Virus record (IMG/VR): IMGVR_UViG_3300047472_000436
Coordinates: 1-37,787 of that record
From: a virus
Strand: one strand, 5' to 3'
Length of the DNA: 37,787 nt
The position numbers and the translations under genes were made by a program. Numbering within the stretch: the stretch's first letter is position 1; the number at the start of each line of letters is the position of its first letter. Positions 22,469 through 32,200 of this stretch are shown here, in pieces. The notes under the pieces were generated by a model. It ran no database searches. It saw only the letters and a program-made list of their open reading frames with translations, and was not told the origin of the DNA.

Positions 22469-22545
22469 GGGAACACGCCTGGTATTTGCAGCGTCCTCGC
22501 AGTGACCAGACCTGTTCCGTTAGACCTCGCCACCTGGAGAAGCAA

Positions 22546-22791
22546 ATGAGTGACAAAAAAACCAAAGTGCTGCGCGTGCATAGCCGCCATGGCACGTTCC
22601 GCCGCGCCGGCCATGTCTTCGGCCCGAAACACGTCGACCTGCCGCTGTCGTCGCTGAAAGAAGGTGTACAGGAACGCATCGAGAAGGAAGCCGAGCTGGT
22701 CGCCGTTGTTGTCGAGGTCGACGCCGAGGGCACCGATTACACGGCGGCAGCGCCTGCAGCAGCGCCGGCCAAGAAAGGCCGGGGCAAGTAA
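22546..22791 (+). CDS. FluMu N-terminal-domain protein (Mu gp35-like)
   Basis: The 81-residue protein has the FluMu-type pattern VHSRHGTFRRAGHVFGPKHV followed by a helix LSSLKEGVQERIEKEAELVA and a strand VVVEVD, then an alanine- and lysine-rich tail. Proteins like this lie between the capsid and DUF1320 genes in Mu-like phages and may act in head completion. ATG at 22546 follows GGAGA. Confidence 0.75.
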   Translation: MSDKKTKVLRVHSRHGTFRRAGHVFGPKHVDLPLSSLKEGVQERIEKEAELVAVVVEVDAEGTDYTAAAPAAAPAKKGRGK

Positions 22792-22793
22792 CC

Positions 22794-23213
22794 ATGACCT
22801 ATTGCACCGTCGACGACCTGGTCAGCGCGTATGGACAGGACGACATCGCGCAGCTGACCAACCGCGCCAACGTCATCGCCACCGACGTTGATCCAGTCGT
22901 CGCCGGCACGGCCATCGGCAAGGCCGAGGCCGAAATCAATATGTACCTGGAAGGACGGTATCCGCTGCCTTTGCCGACCGTTCCGCTGATCCTGACGCAG
23001 ATCGCCGTCGATATCAGTTACTTCTACCTGTACACCAAGATCGGCGACGACCACCCGGCGGCGCTGGGCTACGCGCGCCGCGTCAAGATGCTCGCCGGGA
23101 TCGGCGCCGGCCGCCTGTCGCTGGGCCTGGATGCGTCGAGCAATGTTTCGGCGCCGGCAGACACGGTGCAGATCGCACCAGGTCGCAACGACTTCGGAGG
23201 CAACAATTGGTAA
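22794..23213 (+). CDS. DUF1320 head-tail connector protein (Mu gp36-like)
   Basis: The 139-residue protein matches DUF1320: MTYCTVDDLVSAYGQDDIAQ, then AEAEINMYLEGRYPLPLPTV, LTQIAVDISYFYLY and a helix with YARRVKMLAGIGAGRLSLGL. This family is an adaptor at the portal, joining head and tail. It starts two bases after the previous stop and overlaps the next start. Confidence 0.9.
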   Translation: MTYCTVDDLVSAYGQDDIAQLTNRANVIATDVDPVVAGTAIGKAEAEINMYLEGRYPLPLPTVPLILTQIAVDISYFYLYTKIGDDHPAALGYARRVKMLAGIGAGRLSLGLDASSNVSAPADTVQIAPGRNDFGGNNW

Positions 23214-23665
23214 CCGACTATCTTTTCCTGGAACAGCTCATCGTCGACAAGCTCAAGGCTGACGTGCCAGGCTTGAAAGGCGTGTTCTCGTCGCCTGACC
23301 TGGCGACCATATCCGGCCAGCAGCAGATAACGCCCGCCGCGCACGTCATTTACCTGGGCGACGAAACCGGCAGCGGCCCAGGCGATCAGGGCACCATGGG
23401 CCAGGTGCAGACCATTACCCAGCTGTGGGCTGTCGTCATCGCCGTGTACTTCGCCGATGCACACAACACCGGCGCGGGCACCAGGCGCCTGGCCGGGCCG
23501 CTGATCACGTCGATGCTCGATGCCATGTCGGGCTGGACGCCGCAGGACACCGTCGTGCCGCTCACGCGCGGCCGGCCCATCAATGCGCACTACGCCAATG
23601 GGTACGGCTACTACCCGTTCGTGTTCCGCGCCAAGTTTGTCTACAAGCCGAGCAAGAAACCGTGA
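23207..23665 (+). CDS. Tail terminator protein, TTG start
   Basis: The 152-residue product has the mixed alpha/beta layout of phage tail terminator proteins (Gp37/DUF1834-like): a helix with FLEQLIVDKLKADVPGLKGV, then a strand AAHVIYLGDET, TQLWAVVIAVYFADAH and a C-terminal YYPFVFRAKFVYKPS. It caps the tail and binds the connector. The strong GGAGG at 23196-23200 six bases before TTG 23207 decides this start, which overlaps the DUF1320 gene by seven bases. Confidence 0.82.
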   Translation: MVTDYLFLEQLIVDKLKADVPGLKGVFSSPDLATISGQQQITPAAHVIYLGDETGSGPGDQGTMGQVQTITQLWAVVIAVYFADAHNTGAGTRRLAGPLITSMLDAMSGWTPQDTVVPLTRGRPINAHYANGYGYYPFVFRAKFVYKPSKKP

Positions 23666-23850
23666 ACCAGACTCCAAAACATACCGTCAAGCTGATCCGC
23701 CCGCACACCCACGCCAACACCAAGCACGCGGCCGGCGCGACCATCAGCGTATCGGCGCCCGAGGCGAAATGGTTGCAGGACAACGGCATCGCCCACAAGA
23801 AACAGAACCGTCCCACTAAACCCAACACCAAAGGAGTCAAACATGAGTAA
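23662..23850 (+). CDS. Small basic protein before the tail tube (DUF7210-like), GTG start
   Basis: The 62-residue product begins with GTG at 23662, overlapping the tail terminator by four bases, and ends inside the tail tube gene. It is basic and contains HTHANTKHAAGATISVSAPE followed by AKWLQDNGI, the pattern of small DUF7210-type proteins coded at this place in other transposable phages. Function unknown, probably structural or assembly. Confidence 0.62.
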   Translation: MNQTPKHTVKLIRPHTHANTKHAAGATISVSAPEAKWLQDNGIAHKKQNRPTKPNTKGVKHE

Positions 23851-24604
23851 TTACTATCTCGGACAAGGCAAGGTATACCTCGCCGGCCGCACGGCAGCGG
23901 GCGCCGCCACGGCACTGCGCTGGCTGGGCGATGTCAGCACCCTCAACCTGAGCTTGAAAACCGACCTGGCCACGCAGAAAGAGAACTACAGCGGCCAGGC
24001 CGCCACCGTCAAGAACATCGTCGTCGGCAAGGACGCGACGGCCGATATGACGCTGATGGAACTGAGCAAGGAAAATCTCGCGTTCGGCCTGCAGGGCAAA
24101 ACGTCGACCATCGAATCCAGTTCGATCACCGGCGAGGCGTTGCCGCTGGGCCTGGTCGCCGGCGACCGCGTGGCGCTGAAATATCCGAAGCCATCGGCCG
24201 TCATCATTACGGACTCGTCGCCGCAGCCTGCCACGGTCGACGAGAGCAAATACGAGGTTGATCCCGTGTACGGCGCCATTACTTTTACGAGTGTGACGGG
24301 CTTGATTCAGCCCCTCACTGTCGCATACACTCACGGGGCCGTCGACAGCGTTGCGATGTTCAACGCCACGGCACAGGATTTCTTCCTGCGCTACGAGGGC
24401 ATCAACCTGGCCGAGGAAGGCGCCCCGATCATCGTCGAGCTGTACAAGGTCAGCACCGAGCCGTTTAAACAGCTCTCGCTGATCGGCACGAAGTTCGACG
24501 GCGCCGACGTCACGGCGAGCGTGCTGATCGATACGTCCCGTCCGGTCGACGACGAGCTGGGCCAGTTCGGTCGCATCTTGCAGCTGGCACCCGCAACCGC
24601 CTAA
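23843..24604 (+). CDS. Major tail tube protein
   Basis: The 253-residue product has the pattern of siphovirus tube proteins: GQGKVYLAGRTAAGAATALR at the start, GDVSTLNLSLKTDLATQKEN, and the C-terminal part EEGAPIIVELYKVSTEP then SLIGTKFDGADVTASVLID. It follows the tail terminator and precedes the chaperone, the place of the tube gene in long-tailed phages. There is no sheath gene, which supports a non-contractile tail. It overlaps the preceding small gene by eight bases and is followed by two perfect hairpins. Confidence 0.86.
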   Translation: MSNYYLGQGKVYLAGRTAAGAATALRWLGDVSTLNLSLKTDLATQKENYSGQAATVKNIVVGKDATADMTLMELSKENLAFGLQGKTSTIESSSITGEALPLGLVAGDRVALKYPKPSAVIITDSSPQPATVDESKYEVDPVYGAITFTSVTGLIQPLTVAYTHGAVDSVAMFNATAQDFFLRYEGINLAEEGAPIIVELYKVSTEPFKQLSLIGTKFDGADVTASVLIDTSRPVDDELGQFGRILQLAPATA

Positions 24605-24614
24605 ACTGTGTCAA

Positions 24615-24671
24615 GCCTCTCCTGCAATGGGAGAGGCAGGTATCCCACCGAAGCCCATCGCCTTGGGCTTC
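24615..24671 (+). other. Two perfect hairpins after the tail tube gene
   Basis: GCCTCTCC (24615-24622) pairs with GGAGAGGC (24630-24637), and GAAGCCCA (24650-24657) pairs with TGGGCTTC (24664-24671), with loops of seven and six bases. No T-run follows. Their place between an abundant structural protein and a chaperone needed in small amounts suggests partial termination or RNA protection. Confidence 0.6.
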
Positions 24672-24717
24672 AATCCCGCAAAATTCATACTTGATGCATC
24701 CCAACCCGGAGCATCTT

Positions 24718-25173
24718 ATGACGACCGCCGCCCCTTCCAGCAACGACATTTCCGCAGTCATCCCCGAACTCAAGACCATTTCCATCGCCGGCAAGGACGT
24801 GATCATTCGCGCCTTCCGTCTGGGCCAGCTGCCGGCCGTGATCAAGGCCGCGCAGCCCATCAAGTCGATGCTCGCCTACCACAAGGACAAGCCGCTTGAC
24901 CTCTCCGCCGTGTTCATGGCCTACGCGAGCGACTGCCTCAACCTGATGCAAGCGATGTCGAACCTGCCGCGTGAATTCATCGACGCCCTGGAACTGGACG
25001 ACGGTATCACGCTGTTCTCGGCGCTCCTGGAAGCGAACGTAGATTTTTTTGTCCAGCGCATCCTGCCAACGGTTCCAAAGCTGGCCTCGCAGGTGCGCGA
25101 CCTGGCCGCACGGCTGCAGGCAACGGCTGGGCAGAAAGCATCCAGCGCCTCGTTACCAGCGGCCACCGCCTAG
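24718..25173 (+). CDS. Tail assembly chaperone, short form
   Basis: The 151-residue product lies between tail tube and tape measure. It has TISIAGKDVIIRAFRLGQLP, VFMAYASDCLNLMQAMSNLP and FFVQRILPTVPKLASQVRDL, the last followed by a low-complexity end (SSASLPAATA). The position, size and such an end fit the G-type half of a G/GT chaperone pair that coats the tape measure during tail assembly. ATG 24718 follows CGGAG. It includes a T-TTT-TTT slippery sequence at 25044-25050 in the correct phase for a shift into the frame that ends at 25334. Confidence 0.82.
   Translation: MTTAAPSSNDISAVIPELKTISIAGKDVIIRAFRLGQLPAVIKAAQPIKSMLAYHKDKPLDLSAVFMAYASDCLNLMQAMSNLPREFIDALELDDGITLFSALLEANVDFFVQRILPTVPKLASQVRDLAARLQATAGQKASSASLPAATA
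25044..25050 (+). promoter_or_regulatory. Probable -1 ribosomal frameshift site
   Basis: Seven T bases are read as GA-T TTT TTT in the chaperone frame, the classic X-XXY-YYZ layout for -1 slippage. A second, weaker place is around 25127-25138 (GGG CAG AAA GC). The need for a shift is clearer than the exact place. Confidence 0.5.
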
Positions 25174-25334
25174 AAGACATCCTCGATTACACCTGGTCGC
25201 AGTTCCTGGCGTTCTCGGCCGCTGTCGCACGGCAGCGCAAGGACGATAAGCGCGACCTGTTTCAACTCCTTTTCGCCGGTGCGCGCGGCGATGCCAAAAC
25301 GGTCGCAAATTTGATAAAGCAGTTAGGGGAATAG
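25050..25334 (+). CDS. Frameshifted C-terminal part of the tail assembly chaperone (T-type)
   Basis: The -1 frame relative to the chaperone is open from 24975 to 25334 and has no ATG, GTG or TTG until nearly its end, so it cannot be translated on its own. Its last 70 codons read like a real protein: SIQRLVTSGHRLEDILDYTW, SQFLAFSAAVARQ, KRDLFQLLFAGARGDAKT and ANLIKQLGE. This is the T-type domain that binds the tape measure. A -1 shift gives a fused protein of about 205 residues. The start coordinate assumes a shift at the T-run; residues between it and about 25130 look less natural, so the shift could occur later. Confidence 0.75.
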   Translation, partial: CPAHPANGSKAGLAGARPGRTAAGNGWAESIQRLVTSGHRLEDILDYTWSQFLAFSAAVARQRKDDKRDLFQLLFAGARGDAKTVANLIKQLGE

Positions 25335-25335
25335 C

Positions 25336-28300
25336 TTGCCATCAGTGTTAGACATCAAGATCAGGGCGCTGCTGGAAGGCATTGAGAACGTCACCGCGCT
25401 CTCCAATGAAATCCGGGCTACTGGCGATGCTGCCACCGAGGCCGGCGCGCAGGCCCAGGCTGGCGCCGCTGGCGTGAACGCGATCAAGACCGAAATCAGC
25501 GCGCTGACCGACCCCATCGGCTACCTCAAGGAAAACCTTGGTTCGCTGATCAGCGCCTTTACAGCCCTGACGGTAGCCTATGGCCTGAAAGAGTCGGCCG
25601 ACTATGCGGCCCGCACCGAGGTGCTGGGCACCACCCTGGCCGTGGTGGCGAAAAATGCCGGTTACACCACCGAGCAGATTAGCGGCTACGAGCAGGAAGT
25701 GGAAAAGCTGGGCATCACCACCCAGGCCACCCGCGAAGCCCTGACGCAGATGATTCAGGCCGGCATTGCCCTTGGCCCGGCCGAGGCCGGCGCAGTGTCC
25801 CAGGTGGCGCAGCTGGCGCGCGCGGCGCAGGACTTGGCCGTTGTCACCGGCGAGAACTCGTCGGCCACGCTGACGCGCCTGATCACCAATATCTCCCAGC
25901 TCGACACGATGGGCCTGCGCTACATGGGCCTCCTGGTCAACGTGCAGCAGGCCGAGGACAAGTTTGCCGCTTCCCTTGGCAAGACCGCCGACCAGCTCAC
26001 GCAGACGCAGAAGGTGCAGGCCGTCACCAACGAGGCGCTGGTACAGGCCGCCAAGCTGAACGGCGCGTATGAAGCGTCCATGCAGGACGTGGGCAAACAG
26101 CTGCAGTCGATCAAGCGCTACCAGGAAGACCTGGCGAACGACATCGGCAGCCAGCTGCTGCCGGCCTATTATCAGCTCGTCGCGGCGGCCACCGACTTCC
26201 TCAAGCAGACGGATGCCGTCGTCAAGGGCACCGACCAGAGCGGCCAGGGCGCGCACGCGCTCGCCGATGGCGTGCGGGATTTCTTCGGCGCCGTGGATCA
26301 GTCGGGCGTCGAGCTGGTGCGGATTTTCACCGAGGTGCAGGTTCCGCTGGAAGAACTGACCGGCCAGCTACTGTCCCTGCTGGGCCAGGTCGTGACCGGC
26401 GCCGTCGATGTCCTGACGTTTGGCGGCTCTTTTGACACCGCCAGCGGCAAGGTCAGCATCCTGGGAGCCGCGTTGTCTGTCGTCGTCAACACTGTCTCCC
26501 TGTTCGTCGCCTCGTTCCGTGATGGCCTCTCTATCGTCACCGTGGCCGTGCAGGGCTTCGTCGCCGTCGCGCTGGCAACGCTGGGCATCCTGACCGAGGG
26601 CATCGGCAAGGTGATCGGCACGTTCAACAAGAGCTGGGGTGATGCGATCACCGAGGCCGGCAAGGCGATGATCGGCACCGCCAACGAAATCGCCGACAAC
26701 GCCGCCAACACCGTCAACGCTTTCGGCCGGGGCGAATCGGCCGTAGGCAAGTTCTCCAAGGCCCTGCAGGATGCCCAGGTCATTGCCAAGGCGCTCAACG
26801 GCGCCACCAATTATTCGGACATCGAGGCGCAGATTATCAAGCTGACGGCCGCGCAGCGCGACAACACGCAGACCGATGTCGAGCTGCAGAAAAATGCCGG
26901 CCTGATCGCCGACGCCATCAAGCGCCTGGGCGGCGAGGTCGACACCACCACCGGGAAATTCAAGCTGACCACCGCCGAGGTGACGAAACTCAATAACGAG
27001 CTGAACAACGTCACCAAGGACTCGATAGCGCGCTTTCAGACCGATATCACCAACCTGGGCGACAAGGTGCATACCTTCGGCGGGACGGACTACCTGACGC
27101 CGCTGAACGCCCAATTCGAGAAAACGGCCGGGGCCATTCAAGAGCTGGCATCGAACGCGACGGCGACAAGCCTGATATTCCGCGAGGCGTTCAACAACGG
27201 CCTGAACAGCGCCAAGACAGTGAGCGACCTGGTCACGCTCAACGCCTCGCTGCATGACGCCCAGGTAGCCGGCAAAGACCTGGGATCGACCACCACCGAT
27301 CTGCGCGGCCGGTTTGACGATCTGCTTGCTTCCGAACTGAAAGCCGCGCATACCAGCGAGGATTTCCAGGCACTGCGCGCGCAGATCGTTGAGCTGGGCG
27401 ACAAAGGCGGGATCTCGCTGACGCAAATGAAAATCGCCCAGGATCAAATTACCGAGGCGATCACGCAGTCCAATGCCCAGCTGCTGCTGGAAGGCAAGAA
27501 TACGGCAGCAGCGGCCGACGAAGCCGTGAACCTGGCGAAATCGCACCTGGCGGTAGCGACGGCCGACTACAACGTCAGCAAGGCCCGCCTCGACGTATGG
27601 AAGGCCAACAACCAGTACGAGCTGGACGGGTCCAACCTGTCGCAACAGAAACTGGCATATGCCCAGCTGGAACTGGCCGTCGCCAAATCTCAGGCCGACG
27701 ATGCGCGCCTGGCCTACCAGGTGGAAACGGCGCACCGCCAGGAAATTCTAACGCTGCAGAATCAGGAACTGGCCGTCATCAAGCTCAAGGTCGCCATCCA
27801 GTCCGGCGCCGACGCCACCGACCAGGAGCAGGCCCTTGCCAACGCCAAGGCAGCGGTGCAGCAGGCCCAACTGAGCTATGACCTGGCGAAGGAGACCGCC
27901 GACAAGCATCAGGAAGACACTGAGGCGCTGCAGGAAGTGGCGCTGAAACAGAAAGCCGTCGTCGACCAGGCGCAGGCACTGTCCGACCAGCAGACGGCGG
28001 CCAACAAGGCGCTGGGCGACTACAACACGGGCCTTTCCCGTTCCTCGTCCAGTCTTGCAGCTGCTACCGCGAATGCCGGCAACCTGAACAAGGGCATGCT
28101 GGCCGTCGCCGGCGCGGCCAGCCAGTTCGCAAACAACCTGGAAGGCGCCACGGCCGAACAGCTCAAGCTGCAGGCGGCAATCACTGCAACCGACGCGGCG
28201 CAGCAGCGGCTGGACGCCCTGCAGGGCAATGGCGGCGGCGCCGTTCAGTTCGGCGAAGTCTCGACTGCAGGCGCCGGCAGCGCACCCAGCGGCGACCGCA

Positions 28301-28833
28301 CAGACGGCGGGTCGGCCAACAACCTGACGCCTGTCAACACGGCATTCGATATACAGGACAAGCTCCACGCCGGCACCCTGACGGCTGACGACCTGGCCGA
28401 CGCGCAGACCGCCGTCCAGCAGGCAACGACGGCATCGAAGCTGTCGTATTACTTTGAGACGCAGAACGCCAAAAGCCTGGGCGACGATGGTACGGGCGCC
28501 TTGCTGACCAATGCCAACCAGGCGTTGCGCCAGGTGCAGGCGATCATCGACGCCCAAAACAAAAAGGCCAGCGCCGCAGCAGCCGCACCCGATACCAGCC
28601 CCGATCTGTCGGCGCAGGCGCTGGCCCAGGTCGCGGCCGTTGCGCCCACCAGTGCGATTGCTAGCCCCGACACCTCGACGGCGCAGGCGGCCGCGTCGAC
28701 GCAGGCACCGTCCAAGATCATTCAGGTCAATTTCACCACCAACGGCGGCGCCGCTGTGCCGCTCACCCTGGACGCTTCCAACGAAACAGCCTTGCTGGCC
28801 CTGCTGGCGCAGGCAAAAGGGATTTCATCATGA
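25336..28833 (+). CDS. Tail tape measure protein, TTG start
   Basis: The 1165-residue product is the ruler of the tail. The N-terminal 300 residues match phage tape measure cores (LTQMIQAGIALGPAEAGAVS and QVAQLARAAQDLAVVTGENS with repeated helices). Residues about 340-450 have hydrophobic segments (ILGAALSVVVNTVSLFVASF and GFVAVALATLGILTEGIGKV) that may insert into the host membrane. Residues about 730-950 form long coiled coils with many Ala, Gln and Asp. A length of 1165 residues predicts a tail of about 170 nm at 1.5 angstrom per residue. TTG 25336 follows AGGGGA; it starts one base after the chaperone stop. Confidence 0.93.
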   Translation: MPSVLDIKIRALLEGIENVTALSNEIRATGDAATEAGAQAQAGAAGVNAIKTEISALTDPIGYLKENLGSLISAFTALTVAYGLKESADYAARTEVLGTTLAVVAKNAGYTTEQISGYEQEVEKLGITTQATREALTQMIQAGIALGPAEAGAVSQVAQLARAAQDLAVVTGENSSATLTRLITNISQLDTMGLRYMGLLVNVQQAEDKFAASLGKTADQLTQTQKVQAVTNEALVQAAKLNGAYEASMQDVGKQLQSIKRYQEDLANDIGSQLLPAYYQLVAAATDFLKQTDAVVKGTDQSGQGAHALADGVRDFFGAVDQSGVELVRIFTEVQVPLEELTGQLLSLLGQVVTGAVDVLTFGGSFDTASGKVSILGAALSVVVNTVSLFVASFRDGLSIVTVAVQGFVAVALATLGILTEGIGKVIGTFNKSWGDAITEAGKAMIGTANEIADNAANTVNAFGRGESAVGKFSKALQDAQVIAKALNGATNYSDIEAQIIKLTAAQRDNTQTDVELQKNAGLIADAIKRLGGEVDTTTGKFKLTTAEVTKLNNELNNVTKDSIARFQTDITNLGDKVHTFGGTDYLTPLNAQFEKTAGAIQELASNATATSLIFREAFNNGLNSAKTVSDLVTLNASLHDAQVAGKDLGSTTTDLRGRFDDLLASELKAAHTSEDFQALRAQIVELGDKGGISLTQMKIAQDQITEAITQSNAQLLLEGKNTAAAADEAVNLAKSHLAVATADYNVSKARLDVWKANNQYELDGSNLSQQKLAYAQLELAVAKSQADDARLAYQVETAHRQEILTLQNQELAVIKLKVAIQSGADATDQEQALANAKAAVQQAQLSYDLAKETADKHQEDTEALQEVALKQKAVVDQAQALSDQQTAANKALGDYNTGLSRSSSSLAAATANAGNLNKGMLAVAGAASQFANNLEGATAEQLKLQAAITATDAAQQRLDALQGNGGGAVQFGEVSTAGAGSAPSGDRTDGGSANNLTPVNTAFDIQDKLHAGTLTADDLADAQTAVQQATTASKLSYYFETQNAKSLGDDGTGALLTNANQALRQVQAIIDAQNKKASAAAAAPDTSPDLSAQALAQVAAVAPTSAIASPDTSTAQAAASTQAPSKIIQVNFTTNGGAAVPLTLDASNETALLALLAQAKGISS

Positions 28834-29231
28834 TTTTGCAAAACCTCACTACGTCCGACAGCGTGACGCTGCCCGACGATCTGCTATGGACGGACGAACA
28901 CAGCTACACGCCCGTCGTCGCCGCCGTGGACTACTCCATCACCGGCGCGCTGCTGGTGGAAACAGCCGCGCGCCAGGCCGGCCGCACGATATCGCTGTCC
29001 GCGCCGGACACGTCAATGGCCTGGCTTCCTCGGTCGTCCGTTGAGGTGCTGACGGCATGGTATGCCGTGGCCGGCCTGCAGATGCTGCTAACCCTGGCTG
29101 ATGGGCGGGTCTTTACGGTGGCGTTCCGTCACCAGGACGCCCCGGCCCTCGACGCCACCCCGGTGCGCAAGTTCGCCACCCCCGACCCGGATCACGACTG
29201 GCAAGTGACACTTAAATTTATGGAGCTTTAA
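28830..29231 (+). CDS. Distal tail protein after the tape measure
   Basis: The 133-residue product overlaps the tape measure by four bases and the next gene by one. It is strand-rich: SVTLPDDLLWTDEHSYTPVV, GALLVETAARQAGRTISLS, LLTLADGRVFTVAFRHQDA and DHDWQVTLKFMEL. The place and the pattern fit a small distal tail or baseplate hub protein found in transposable siphophages. The exact role is inferred from position. Confidence 0.75.
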   Translation: MILQNLTTSDSVTLPDDLLWTDEHSYTPVVAAVDYSITGALLVETAARQAGRTISLSAPDTSMAWLPRSSVEVLTAWYAVAGLQMLLTLADGRVFTVAFRHQDAPALDATPVRKFATPDPDHDWQVTLKFMEL

Positions 29232-32200
29232 TGGCAATTCTTTCTGGTGACATCGTATTGGCAGCGTCTCAGGTCATGGCCGACGTGCCCGAGGGCGGCG
29301 GCGCCCCGTCCAGCACCCTTATCGTCGACGGCCTGAAAAACGGGATATTCCCGGATATCTCGGAGCTGGATCGCACCCTCGGCCGCGTCAACGTGCGCAA
29401 GGTCTTCCCATCGGTGCATACGGCCAACGTGGACGGCTACAACGGCGTCACGGTGATCGTGTCCGAGCCGCCCGAAGACCCTAATGTGTCGGTCGCGCTG
29501 TTTTCGACTGGCGAGGTTTTTGACACCCGCCAGGATGCCGTGCTGCGCGTCGAATCCTACCTTGCCCAAGGCCCGACGTATCCAGGATACCTGTATGGCA
29601 ATGCGATCACCGGCCAAGCATCGATCACGATCTTGCAGCGCAACGAACTGCCGCTGCCAGCCAACGGTGACACGATTGTTTTGGTCGTCAACGAGGGGAT
29701 GGCAACCGAGGAACAGCAGTTCGTGCGCGTCACGGGCGTCAAGTCGCAGGTTCGCATCTACACCGATGAACAGTCGGCAACACTGGGCGATTTCAGCCGC
29801 ACCGAAGTAACGATGACTTTGTCCGACACCCTGCGCTATGACTTCCCTGGCTATGATGCGACCCGCTACGACGCCGCGATCAACCAGACCCCGACGAAGG
29901 GCAAGCTGTATACGTCGGTCGTCGCCAACGCGGCAAAATACTATGGTGTCGTGCCCCTGGACGCCGCCGCCTCCATCGGGGACGTGGTGATCAATGTCGA
30001 GGATATTTTCACGCAGATCGTTCCCAGCACGCGCGTGGAAATTCCTATCTCCGACGCCCGCATGAACCAGCAGACCGGCGCCTATGTCCCGGCCGGCACG
30101 CGCATCACCACCAGCACGGCGGCCGTGTTCGATACGGCGACAAGCCTTTTCGTGGGCGGCACCATCCTGCCCGGATCGTTTTCCATCGCGCGAGCCGGCA
30201 TCACCCTGACCGACAACGGCGGCACGCTGGTCAACGGCACCACCAAGGTCGGCACCATCGACTACGCCAACGGCATCCTGGCCCTGGCATCGGACGTATT
30301 CGGCACCAGCTCGGGCGCCTACACCGTCAGCTATATTCCGGCGGGTGATCCCGATGTCGTGACGGAATCAATCGGTATTCCCGTGACGGCGCAGAGCCAG
30401 CGCAATACGTGGCTGATCAACCTGGAGCCGATCCCCGCCAAGGGTTCCCTGACCGTGTCGTATCGCTCGTTGTCGCACTGGTACGAGCTGAACGACGACG
30501 GCAGCGGCGCGCTGCGCGGCACCGATAGCAGTTATGGCGCCGGCACGATCAATTTCAACAGCGGCAGCGTCAATGTGACCTTCGGCGCGCTCCCCGACGT
30601 GGGCAGCGAAATTATCTTTACCTACGCGCCGGCCGTTCTGTCGACGCCAATCCAGTCCATCCCACAATCTAGCCCGACAAACCTGCCGGCCGGCTTTGGC
30701 AAGCGCATCAACATCGCCAACGCTATAACGCCCGGCTCGATGGTTCTGAGCTGGAACGACGGCACGCCGCGCACCGCCTCCGACGTGAATGGCAAGCTGC
30801 AGGGTGACGCCACCGGCACGGTTAATTACTCGTCAGGCGATATCGACTTCCGGCCGAACGTCCTGCCGCCTCTCGGCACGTCTGTCGACCTAACGCTGTC
30901 CAACTCGACGCCAAAAACTGCGCAAATCGGCCTGATGACCGACAGCGGCGGCACTGCACCTGGCGCCTACTGGTCGTTTGTCCTGGCCGCGCCTATCAAG
31001 CCTGGTTCAATCGACGCCGCCGTAGTGATGTCGCATGTCATGCGCAGCTATCCGGGCGTCGACGACGACAATTACGACGAGTGGCTGCGCGTGGCCGACG
31101 ATGGCGCCGGCAATCTGTTCATCGGCAATATCACCGGCAATTACATCGTCGGCCAGGTCGACTATGTCAGCGGCGCCTGCACCATCAACAAGTCGCTGCC
31201 GAATGTGTTGTCGGTGCAACCGACTTTTATAACAACGGTCCTCGATGCCAGCACTATTCCCTACGTTACCAAGATTTCGCAGACGGGCACCGAAAACCGC
31301 AGCGTGACAGCGACCGTCATCAACGGCACGGGCGGCGAGCCAGTCGCGTCGCCAACGTGGAATTGGTGGGGACAGACCGGCGCCGCAGCTGTGGTGCGCT
31401 ATGCAGGCGACGACGGTACGGCGCAGACTTTTCCGTTTGTGGTCGACAACCTGTTCATGGCATCGACGCTGGCCCAGGTGCTGACGTTCAACCTGGGCAG
31501 CGACTTCTACACCTGGGCGGCCGGCACCTCAAAATACCAGCTCAACCCTGACCCGTCGACGGGCGTAGGCGCCGATGGCGGTGTGCTGAGCATCGTGGGC
31601 AGCGACTCCGGCGTGCTGGTATCGAAGTGGACCACGGGCGCGCCATCGACGCCGTCCAACCTGACCGGCAACACGCAGCCCGACGTGACGACCCAGCTGG
31701 CCGAGAGCGTGACGTTCCGCACAGCGATTTCGCCGCTGTTTAACGGCGGCTTTTCAATCCAATGGACGGACAAGAACGGTTCGCAGCAGACGGCCACGGC
31801 CAACGTCGACGGCTACATCAATGCGGCCGGCGTGGTGGGCGTGGTCAACTACGACACCGGCGTTGCGACGGTGCGTTTCGGCACGGTGGGCGATCCGTCC
31901 AACACGACCACGCAGGATATCAGCTACCTGAACGTGCCGGGCGTGACGACGATCAACCCGCAGGGCGTGCGCGCTGACTCGCTGCGCTATAACGCGGTCG
32001 GCTACAACTATATCCCGCTCGACGCCGACGTGTTGGGCCTCGATCCGGTGCGGCTCCCACCTGACGGCCGCGTGCCCATCTTCCAATCCGGCACGGTCGT
32101 CGTCATCGGCAATACCCGCAACCTTGGCCCCGTCACCGTGCATAACGGGCAGACGCTCGACTGCTCGCAGGTTCGCCTGTCGCGCGTGCGCCTGCTGGGT

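Noticed and set aside
26368-27735. 455-codon open frame on the minus strand inside the tape measure gene
   Set aside because: It is a shadow of a high-GC gene: composition rich in Arg, Gly, Val and His with no family pattern, while the plus frame is a clear tape measure.
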